Assembly (NCBI GenBank): GCA_964409165.1 | Contig: CAYPCH010000067.1 | Span: forward strand, 1 to 20,456 | Source of the DNA: CAYPCH01 sp964409165 | GTDB lineage: Bacteria > Bacillota > Clostridia > Acetivibrionales > Acetivibrionaceae | Length of the DNA stretch: 20,456 bases | Direction of reading: 5' to 3' | Shown here: one piece after another, positions 8,644 through 15,396 of the stretch | Layout: every line of letters starts with the position of its first letter | How positions within the stretch are numbered: the stretch's first letter is position 1 | Position numbers and translations under genes: made by a program | The notes under the pieces: model-generated | Seen by the model: the letters and a program-made list of their open reading frames with translations, nothing else | What the model was told of the DNA's origin: nothing | Databases searched by the model: none

Positions 8644-8761
8644 TCGTACCCATTGTGGGTACTAAACTTTGCCTCTTTAGGATCATTTCCCGAAAGGAAA
8701 TCCGGCAAAAAGCGAGGGACTCGATGTCCCGAGCTTTTTATTCATTTCACTCCAAGAGACC
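8644..8761 (+). repeat. Composite dispersed repeat R2 (R2a interrupted by R2b) in the rib leader
   Basis: The outer unit R2a begins with the palindrome GTACCC-attgt-GGGTAC and resumes with CATTTCACTCCAAGAGACC (8743-8761). The copy at 19700-19760 joins these two halves directly. Here they are split by a 64-nt unit R2b (8679-8742). R2b contains an ATTTCC/GGAAAT hairpin and a longer one (8707-8739). A relative of R2b stands alone, inverted, at 19506-19566. The element lies between the riboswitch terminator and ribD. Confidence 0.75.
8707..8739. terminator. Terminator-like hairpin of R2b inside the rib leader
   Basis: The arms AAAAAGC (8707-8713) and GCTTTTT (8733-8739) enclose GGGAC/GTCCC with a 5-nt loop and a symmetric GA/GA internal mismatch. 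Because the outer arms are A-run and T-run, it resembles an intrinsic terminator on both strands. On the minus strand it lies between the riboswitch terminator and ribD, so it could lower rib expression independently of FMN. Confidence 0.45.
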
Positions 8762-8765
8762 TAAC

Positions 8766-8800
8766 TAAAAAACTCCCTTAAGGAATATCCTCCGGGAGTG
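8766..8800 (-). terminator. Intrinsic terminator of the FMN riboswitch
   Basis: On the minus strand ACTCCC (8799-8794) pairs with GGGAGT (8777-8772) and is followed directly by six T. It starts 25 nt after the aptamer, the usual place for the expression platform. FMN-bound aptamer is expected to favour this hairpin and shut off the rib genes. Confidence 0.8.
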
Positions 8801-8824
8801 TCTTATGCAAAAAAACATAAACCC

Positions 8825-8945
8825 ATCTTCTCCCATCCAGACTATATACTGTCGGCTCCGGATTTTGACCGGATCTGCCAAAGGCTCGCGGGCTTATGGT
8901 CTAAACCATCTACCGCCGGTAAGGAATTTCACCTATCCTGAAGAT
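8825..8945 (-). promoter_or_regulatory. FMN riboswitch (RFN element)
   Basis: On the minus strand the closing stem is ATCTTC (8945-8940) with GAAGAT (8830-8825). In order, the conserved blocks are AGGATAGGTGAAATTCC, TTACCGGCGGTA, AAGCCCGCGAGCC, GATCCGGT...TCCGGAGCCGACAGT and AGTCTGGATGGGAGAAGAT. This is the RFN aptamer, which binds flavin mononucleotide and represses riboflavin genes. All core blocks are present, so it should be functional. A terminator and the ribD-ribE-ribBA-ribH operon follow. Confidence 0.97.
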
Positions 8946-8961
8946 AAAAAGTCTTATTTAA

Positions 8962-9000
8962 ATTGAATGCGATAAAGATTTTACATCGCACTTCAATTTC
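8962..9000 (+). repeat. Dispersed hairpin repeat R1, copy 2
   Basis: Reference copy of the 39-nt R1 element: ATTGAATGCGAT, an 11-nt spacer, then ATCGCA-C-TTCAAT. It matches the copies at 72-114 (38 of 39, inverted) and 19778-19816 (37 of 39). It lies just before the riboswitch, inside the predicted rib leader transcript. Relative to the downstream gene it has the same orientation as copy 1 has to the PilZ gene. Confidence 0.75.
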
Positions 9001-9034
9001 TGTAATGTAATATCACAAAAACTCATTTTTCCAA

Positions 9035-9092
9035 TGTATATATTTCCCGATATCCAAAACCAATGTAAAATGTTTATTGCAAAATATATAGA
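9035..9092 (+). repeat. Dispersed hairpin repeat R3, copy 1
   Basis: This 58-nt AT-rich element is similar to the reverse complement of 10281-10338. The shared core ATATCCAAAAYCAATGTAAA continues with ATGTTTATTGYAAAATATATAG. The left arm is degenerate here (16 of 21 positions), so the hairpin is weaker than in copy 2. It falls inside the predicted rib leader. Confidence 0.65.
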
Positions 9093-9122
9093 ATCATTTT
9101 CGTGATTGATTTAATTAAAAAG

Positions 9123-9151
9123 AATATATCACACAGCATTTATATAGTCAA
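9123..9151 (-). promoter_or_regulatory. Sigma-A promoter of the riboflavin operon
   Basis: On the minus strand TTGACT (9151-9146) and TATATT (9128-9123) have a 17-nt spacer. The start near 9116 gives a leader of about 520 nt to the ribD start at 8597, long for a riboswitch operon. The promoter is only 25 nt beyond the stop of the upstream PilZ gene, so the rib genes can be transcribed separately from it. Confidence 0.65.
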
Positions 9152-9175
9152 GTAATAATCACCTAATATTTTTAT

Positions 9176-9796
9176 CTACTCACGCTCCCTCATCTTCCTT
9201 ATTGAATCCTCCTGGGCTTCTTTGATCCTTCGTATATATTCTTTAATAAAGTTCATTGAATTTATGTCCTCATATATTATTCTTAAACCGTACTCGATAT
9301 AGTGAGTACTTTCTTTCTTTCTCATAATATCGCTTTTTAGAAACACCATTATCTTTTCCATATAAATATCAACTTCAATCTGTTCTCCGATGGGGAAGTC
9401 AGACTTACAGTAAATAAGCATTCCATAGGTACTTATGTCTTTAATGATAGCCAAATGCTTTTTTTTGCTGAATTTTGTCCTTATATCAGAATAAAGGGAT
9501 ACCGGAAATCTCTCATACATTCTTTGGTTTGCACCCGTGTCCACCTTGTCAATAATTGCCTCGACAGTGTTGTTTTTGCAGTCTATTCTGGTTATGTTGC
9601 ACCCAACCAAATGAACCTCCCCATAAGATTCGACACCGAATACAAGAGGATCTCCTTCAAGAAAGTTCAGCATGGTAAAGTCTTTTGTAAGCCTGACTTT
9701 CACTACATCCCCATCAACACTGACTACAACACTCTTAAACAGATTTATACCTGAATAATGCTTTATAGATATAACATCTCCTACTTTAAGATCCAT
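9176..9796 (-). CDS. PilZ-domain protein with YcgR-like N-terminal domain, second paralogue
   Basis: 206 residues, cytoplasmic. It has the same two-part structure and motif positions as the protein at 383-1000: R92-MYE-R96, and D120-x-S122-x-x-G125 with Asp in place of Asn, both allowed in cyclic-di-GMP-binding PilZ domains. Near-identical stretches (GD.-SI-HYSG near the start; KKHLAI-K-IS) show common descent, although the two differ at many positions. GGAGG stands 7 nt before the ATG. It begins 49 nt after the YjbQ gene and is probably co-transcribed with it. No role can be assigned beyond likely cyclic-di-GMP sensing. Confidence 0.88.
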   Translation of the reverse strand: MDLKVGDVISIKHYSGINLFKSVVVSVDGDVVKVRLTKDFTMLNFLEGDPLVFGVESYGEVHLVGCNITRIDCKNNTVEAIIDKVDTGANQRMYERFPVSLYSDIRTKFSKKKHLAIIKDISTYGMLIYCKSDFPIGEQIEVDIYMEKIMVFLKSDIMRKKESTHYIEYGLRIIYEDINSMNFIKEYIRRIKEAQEDSIRKMRERE

Positions 9797-9845
9797 TTGA
9801 AGTCCTCCATGCCATATTAATAAATTTCACAGCTATTATAAATCC

Positions 9846-10238
9846 CTACTTTATAGTCTTAATATAAACCTTCCTGTTTCGCGGACCGTCAAACTCACAA
9901 AAGTATATACTCTGCCAGGTACCAAGCACAAGTCTGCCATCTTCTATAATAATCTGCTGCGAAAATCCAAACATACTCGCTTTTATGTGTGCTGCAGAAT
10001 TTCCTTCACTATGGGCATATCGGTCTTCAAAGGGCACAATTTTGTTTACTTCTTTTATAATATCGGAAACCACATCCGGGTCAGCATTTTCATTTATTGT
10101 TATTCCCGCAGTTGTATGCGGTATAAAAACAGTGCAAACTCCTGACCTGACACCAGATGCATTCACAATCTGCTGAACTTTGCCTGTTATATCCACCATG
10201 CACGTCCTTGAAGACGTATTCACATTTATCGAATCCAC
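9846..10238 (-). CDS. YjbQ/UPF0047 family enzyme
   Basis: This 130-residue single-domain protein has the family signatures HTTAGITINENADPDV, HSEGNSAAHIKASMFG and LVLGTWQSIYFCEFDGPRNR. The family is conserved in all domains of life; E. coli YjbQ has weak thiamine-phosphate synthase activity, but its true reaction is unsettled. The conserved His and Glu residues expected at its metal site are present. The start is GTG with AGGAGG 7 nt upstream. A TATAAT-like box lies just before it without a good -35, so it may rely partly on read-through from the ATPase operon, whose stop codon is 113 nt upstream. Confidence 0.9.
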   Translation of the reverse strand: MDSINVNTSSRTCMVDITGKVQQIVNASGVRSGVCTVFIPHTTAGITINENADPDVVSDIIKEVNKIVPFEDRYAHSEGNSAAHIKASMFGFSQQIIIEDGRLVLGTWQSIYFCEFDGPRNRKVYIKTIK

Positions 10239-10280
10239 TACAATTCCTCCTATTGCGCTTATTATACTATTTTCACCATT

Positions 10281-10338
10281 GCTATATATTTTACAATAAA
10301 CATTTTACATTGATTTTGGATATTGCAAAATATATAGC
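10281..10338 (-). repeat. Dispersed hairpin repeat R3, copy 2, with 18-nt inverted arms
   Basis: The ends GCTATATATTTTACAATA (10281-10298) and TATTGCAAAATATATAGC (10321-10338) are complementary at 17 of 18 positions, the exception being an A/C mismatch that reads as G-U on the minus strand. The loop is 22 nt. It sits between the ATPase stop and the YjbQ start, both on the minus strand, and is inverted relative to copy 1 at 9035-9092. It could be an RNA processing hairpin or a miniature mobile repeat; there is no U-tract typical of a terminator. Confidence 0.7.
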
Positions 10339-10351
10339 ACAAAAAATAGAA

Positions 10352-13300
10352 TCAATTGCTTTTTTTATTGTTCTGAGATAAACGTTCTACAAATTTAATA
10401 ACTCCCATACCGTGGACTTCTTTGAGTTGTGCCATTATGTCAACTAGGCTTTCAAGGGAAGAATCGCTTTTTCCAGACTTCTCCACGCCCTCACAAAGTG
10501 CATCCTTTATCAACTCAAGATTTTTGCCCAAATCACTAAGCATAAGCACTGCCTGACCTAATTTGTCATCACCTTTCACCAGCTTGTTTCTGTTAAACAG
10601 CTCTTTTATCTCGTTCCAGCGTATGTTCTCCTTCTCATTCAAGCACCCCACTATCTCTTTCCACTTGAGCATATTGGCTTCTGCTCCCGTAGTCAAAGTC
10701 TGTGCATCATTTTCATATATCCCCAATATAAGATCATTCAATTCATCATCATTCATTGTAGGTACAACTTTTTCTGCAATCCTGTTCATATTTCTGTATG
10801 AACCCTGGAGCTTGAAAGGAGGCTCTTTTCTATATTCATCAGCCTGAGCAGCAGAACGGATATATTCCATATTTATCTTAAGCACAATATCTCGCGCTTT
10901 TATCAGCTTTTTGATTACCTCAACAAATTCACTTACCTCTTCAATCGAATAGTTACCCTCAAAATCAAGCCCTTCCCTTTGAACCCCTTGGGCTATTTCT
11001 ATAAAGTTCAGAACATCCTTTCGGCTTTTACTCGAAAGCTTGCTGAGAACAGGGTTGGAAGTCAAGCTATTCTCTATATAACTTAGCTTAAACGCTTCTT
11101 CATTTTCTCTCAACATGTCACCTAAATTATAAACATCAGCTCTGTTGGAAAGCATATCAGGGATCTTGAACTTATCTCCGCTTTCTGTGTAAGGGTTGCC
11201 AGCCATAACAACCGCAACTTTTTTTCCTCTAAGATCATATGTCTGTCCAACACCATCATATACGCCTTCAATTTTGCGCTGTCCATCACATAACGGTATA
11301 AACTTCTGCAAAAATTCCGGATTACAGTGTTGTATATCATCAATATAAATCATTACATTATTTCCCATCTTAAAAGCAAGATTAAGCTTCCTCAGTTCCT
11401 CTCTTGCACCTGCATTGCTTGCCTTGGCAGGGTCAAGGGATGTGACATCGTTCCCAATTGAAGGACCGTTTATCTTAATCATCGTTATACCAAGTCGGTT
11501 TGCAATATATTCCATAAGGGTAGTTTTCCCATAACCCGGCGGAGATATTAAAAGTAACATTCCCATTAAGTCAGTTCTTTTGTCCTCACCTACCACACCG
11601 ATTTGCTTTGCAAGATTATTGCCGATAAGCGGAAGGTATACTTTATCAATAAGCTGATTTCTGACAAAAGACGATAGTATAACTGACTTAAAATCGTCCA
11701 ATCTTAATTCATCCCTGCATTTTTGCGTAAGTTCCTTCTTGACAGCCTGAAATTCAATAAAGCTGTGAACAGTATTCCTGTCAAAAGTCCTTAATTTTTC
11801 AAAGAAATCGGTATATGAGATGCTGTATTCTCCCTTATGAATGACCGGATGGGTTCCATTGAGTCCTTTAACACTCAGCTTTGATCCTGTTTGTATTACC
11901 CTGCTGTTAAAACTTCCCTTCATAATGGTAATTATGACCTCGTCAATAAAATCATGTTCTTCCTTCACGCTAGCTGATTTAAAGAACGCCATAATCCATT
12001 CACGCACAAGGTAATAGGTACCCTCAAGATCCTTAGAAACAAACCTAAGCGATTCATTAAAGTGGTTGTGTGCACTCTTTTCTTTAAGATACACGGTAAA
12101 GCCTTGATATAAATTTTGTGCTTCAAGGCTTATTACAAAGTCCTTTCCTCTCATCAACTCCATGCACAGGTATTCTGCCGCCTCAGGAATAAATTCCATG
12201 TCAAAAAACAAAATCCCAGACATGGCCTGCTCCATTTTTCTTATAACAGAGGGAATATAATCGTTTAAATCGGGCTTAATTTTAAAATATAGTAAAACCT
12301 TAGACAACTCTTTTAAGCGTGCCATAAACAACTCTTTAGTTTCATTATCTGCGAACCAATTCCAGTAAAGCTGTGCCAACGCCCTGGATTTCGGGCTGTA
12401 AACCAATAAATCTATGTTTTTATAAAGCTCAAGCAGTGCCGTCAATATTTTTTGGCCGTCAATATCATGGATCCCTTTTGTATATGCCTCCTGGTAGCGT
12501 GATTCCATAAACTTTCGTACAAACACAACCATCTGCTCATCAGTGTACAAAGACAAAGCGTCAATACTTTCGGTTTCTTCATTTTGCGCCGCCTCTAATA
12601 TTTTATACGCAAGGTACTCGGCCCGGTAAACTTCATTGTTTTCCGAAACAACCTCCTGACTACATACATGCCTGAATTTATACATCTTTCCATCTTCTAT
12701 TTTACTCCAGAAATCAGTGCCTGAAATATGGAACCAAAAATCCTCTTCTTTTTCTACTATAGACAGATCTAATTTCTGAGTGTTTACAGAAAAGTTATGA
12801 TTGCCAAGTTTGATGATATTTTTCCCACCAACAAAGAGCTCCTGTCTATCCTTAAGTTGCCTTACGGCATCCTCCCTTATGGTCTTCAGCCGGGCTTGTA
12901 TCTCATCCGCTTTTACAGTATCTCCTAAAGAAATAAGCTGTTCAACAGTGTCCCTTACTTTCTCTATCATTATGTCGGAGGCAAGATACCCGTTTATTTG
13001 GTTAATTGTGTCAAAGCCTCCAAGTCTGTTGGAAATACCGTTTAAAATACGCTCAGATGAACTCACAAGAGCAATTATTTTCTTGTTTTGCTTTTCAAGA
13101 AGTAACTGTTTTTTTGTTTCAAAGGCATTATAGATTTCTTCCCGCTTTTCAGTCAGTTTGAGTATAAACTCTTCAAAATCAGCATATTTACCTTCAATGT
13201 CCTCAATCTGAATCATTATCTTGGTAAAATATTCTTCACATTTGGGGATAGAATCGGAAATATCCAGATAATTTACCGCCGCCTGATCCAAAAGTTTCAT

Positions 13301-15373
13301 TTGAGAATAAAACTGAGCAGTTCCTTCTTTTGCCAGCATTTCTTCCATACATATCTTAAGCTTCGCTTTTGCCTGATTCAGTATAGAATAAATTGTGGAA
13401 ATACTCTCGATAATCTCAGTTGTCTTGGTAGGATCCTCAATTTTAAAGTTACCCACTATATCAATAAGAAGCTCAAGGTCTGATGATGTTTCAGCCATAC
13501 TTTCGGCAAGTTCTTTGCCCTCAGCTGTTTTGCTAACCTCCATAATTTTCCTGTAATGTTCTTCGGCTCTGTCGCTATATGGTTTCAAACCTTCAGGCTT
13601 AAGTAAAAAATCGACACACTTTCGGGAAAACAACTCGCCCTTTTCTTTTATCTTTTCTTCGAGAAACTCTATAATGGGCAAATTTGTGTAACGCAAATCC
13701 TTTAACGAAACAACTTCTCCTCTTAAGGTTCTTAATTCAGCTAAAACCTTAACATACTCGTCCATACTCTCAAGACTGCCATATTCAATGTCCTTTAAAA
13801 ACTGTTGAGCCTTTTCATCAACATCATTAATCTGTTTACGTGTAGCTTCTCTTATTTGGGTTATCTTCTCGAATTCCGCTACCGCAACAGCCGCCGCTTC
13901 TCTAATTTGTACAAGTATGTCCTTGATGTTGTAAGCTTCCTTATTTGAAAGCCAGAAATAGGAATCTATAATTTGTTCTGATTCCTTGACAATATCCACA
14001 TAAATATCAGCATAACTCTCACCTCTCCCAATGAGGTTGAATACGCCTTTGCAATCCGCCATGCACTGGACTATTTCTTTATTACCAATTTTAAACAGAA
14101 GAGAGCCGTTCTTTGTCTTTGTGACATAGTCCTTTCCTACGTAAGGAGTCTGCCATATCTGAAGCATGTGGTTCTTGCAAGGCTCCTCGTCATGCCTGAA
14201 AACAAGCATTTCTCCGTTTCCAAAATGGGAATATCCGCCACATACTATCGGTGTTTCAATGGCCTGCTCTATAAGGTTATATGAATAAATAAGATAAATA
14301 CTGCTTTCAATGTTATAAAAAAAGTATTGGAAATCTTCCCCATTGGAAGAGTCAATTCTCCTCTCAAAAATACAACTCTCCACAGGAACATCAAAGTGCT
14401 TGTATTCTCCTGTTTTGAGGTAATATCCTGTAGGGAATATAAGCCCATGGTTTTCTGGCAACAATATGCACGCATCTTTAATATCATCAATACGCACAAC
14501 ATTCTGAAGCTTTTCATTAAATATAAAGTATCTGAAATCCTTTTCCTTGTAAGGACGTATCTTCATTAATACAAGCTGACCTACCTGAGCATAAAAAATT
14601 TCAGCATCGTCCAAAGTCTGATCCTTATTCTCTACATCCTCACTGTAAATCCCCTTCCCTGTATCGGTGTTATCCTCAACCTTTATGGTAAGGTCTCCGC
14701 CTAGCGTTTCCACAAACACCTTATCTAAAATAGAAATGTGAGGGTATCTTCCCTCCCTATGGTCTTCCCTTCTCACCCTCACCCACTCGAAATCGCAGGT
14801 GTTTGAAAACTTTACTTCATGGTCGCTCCTGTTATCAATATATGCTAGTTTACCACCTTCTATCAACCACTTGAATGCCTTTATGTCAAAAGCATTCTTG
14901 CCGGTTTGGAATACCATGTAAAGGTATTGTCCAAGAATAGTAAACTTTGCAAAGAAAGTATTCTTATAATAACGATACAGTTCATTAAAATCGTTTTGAA
15001 ACTGCGCGTTATCAATTAGGGATAAAGACAGCTTCTGAAAGGAATGATCTTTGTAATCATAAATTGAGAACACATCTTGCAACTCAACTTTTGACTTAAG
15101 TCCTATATGAACGTTATAGCCGAAAATAAAGGAAGTTCCCACGGGAACCATATCTCGTGGGATGCAATTGTTATCTGTTAAAATCCGTTCACTTCCTATT
15201 ATGGTTGTTTCTATAGATCCAAATATATCTTTCCTGTCGACGTTTAGTTTATCAATCCGTTCCTTGAGGTCGTTACCATGTTTTAAAAGCCGGTTCTTTA
15301 TAATTTCGTATGTTCCATTCTCAAGACCATCGCTTTTTTGTACGTTTTTATCCCCTGATTTAATTTCATCCAC
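10352..15373 (-). CDS. Giant AAA-family ATPase (DUF3686 / 'DNA repair ATPase' type), flotillin-associated
   Basis: 1673 residues, with no signal peptide or membrane segment, so cytoplasmic. The N-terminal 450 or so residues resemble the DUF3686 region of proteins annotated as DNA repair ATPases (for example ENKDQTLDDAEI and ENHGLIFPTGYYLKTGEYKHFD); this is from memory. A long, mainly helical, coiled-coil-rich region follows (about 490-850), then a mixed region to 1230. The AAA module is near 1250-1450: Walker A PPGYGKTT at about 1276-1283, Walker B VMIYIDDIQH with Asp where Glu is usual, and a sensor-1-like VVMAGNPYTESG. The start is GTG with GAGGTG 8 nt upstream. It is the last gene after YqiJ-like and flotillin genes, 23 nt behind the flotillin, which suggests a joint membrane-linked machine. 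The substrate is unknown, and a direct DNA-repair role is not shown by the sequence. Confidence 0.85.
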   Translation of the reverse strand: MDEIKSGDKNVQKSDGLENGTYEIIKNRLLKHGNDLKERIDKLNVDRKDIFGSIETTIIGSERILTDNNCIPRDMVPVGTSFIFGYNVHIGLKSKVELQDVFSIYDYKDHSFQKLSLSLIDNAQFQNDFNELYRYYKNTFFAKFTILGQYLYMVFQTGKNAFDIKAFKWLIEGGKLAYIDNRSDHEVKFSNTCDFEWVRVRREDHREGRYPHISILDKVFVETLGGDLTIKVEDNTDTGKGIYSEDVENKDQTLDDAEIFYAQVGQLVLMKIRPYKEKDFRYFIFNEKLQNVVRIDDIKDACILLPENHGLIFPTGYYLKTGEYKHFDVPVESCIFERRIDSSNGEDFQYFFYNIESSIYLIYSYNLIEQAIETPIVCGGYSHFGNGEMLVFRHDEEPCKNHMLQIWQTPYVGKDYVTKTKNGSLLFKIGNKEIVQCMADCKGVFNLIGRGESYADIYVDIVKESEQIIDSYFWLSNKEAYNIKDILVQIREAAAVAVAEFEKITQIREATRKQINDVDEKAQQFLKDIEYGSLESMDEYVKVLAELRTLRGEVVSLKDLRYTNLPIIEFLEEKIKEKGELFSRKCVDFLLKPEGLKPYSDRAEEHYRKIMEVSKTAEGKELAESMAETSSDLELLIDIVGNFKIEDPTKTTEIIESISTIYSILNQAKAKLKICMEEMLAKEGTAQFYSQMKLLDQAAVNYLDISDSIPKCEEYFTKIMIQIEDIEGKYADFEEFILKLTEKREEIYNAFETKKQLLLEKQNKKIIALVSSSERILNGISNRLGGFDTINQINGYLASDIMIEKVRDTVEQLISLGDTVKADEIQARLKTIREDAVRQLKDRQELFVGGKNIIKLGNHNFSVNTQKLDLSIVEKEEDFWFHISGTDFWSKIEDGKMYKFRHVCSQEVVSENNEVYRAEYLAYKILEAAQNEETESIDALSLYTDEQMVVFVRKFMESRYQEAYTKGIHDIDGQKILTALLELYKNIDLLVYSPKSRALAQLYWNWFADNETKELFMARLKELSKVLLYFKIKPDLNDYIPSVIRKMEQAMSGILFFDMEFIPEAAEYLCMELMRGKDFVISLEAQNLYQGFTVYLKEKSAHNHFNESLRFVSKDLEGTYYLVREWIMAFFKSASVKEEHDFIDEVIITIMKGSFNSRVIQTGSKLSVKGLNGTHPVIHKGEYSISYTDFFEKLRTFDRNTVHSFIEFQAVKKELTQKCRDELRLDDFKSVILSSFVRNQLIDKVYLPLIGNNLAKQIGVVGEDKRTDLMGMLLLISPPGYGKTTLMEYIANRLGITMIKINGPSIGNDVTSLDPAKASNAGAREELRKLNLAFKMGNNVMIYIDDIQHCNPEFLQKFIPLCDGQRKIEGVYDGVGQTYDLRGKKVAVVMAGNPYTESGDKFKIPDMLSNRADVYNLGDMLRENEEAFKLSYIENSLTSNPVLSKLSSKSRKDVLNFIEIAQGVQREGLDFEGNYSIEEVSEFVEVIKKLIKARDIVLKINMEYIRSAAQADEYRKEPPFKLQGSYRNMNRIAEKVVPTMNDDELNDLILGIYENDAQTLTTGAEANMLKWKEIVGCLNEKENIRWNEIKELFNRNKLVKGDDKLGQAVLMLSDLGKNLELIKDALCEGVEKSGKSDSSLESLVDIMAQLKEVHGMGVIKFVERLSQNNKKSN

Positions 15374-15396
15374 AGTTATTACACCTCAATTCAATG

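Noticed and set aside
8524..8781. 85-residue plus-strand frame
   Set aside because: Runs through the ribD start, repeat R2 and the leader; it is similar to the 19692-19883 frame only because both contain the same repeat.
8644..10338. CRISPR array or insertion sequence
   Set aside because: Repeats are few, unevenly spaced and of different families, with no spacers, cas genes or transposase in the window.
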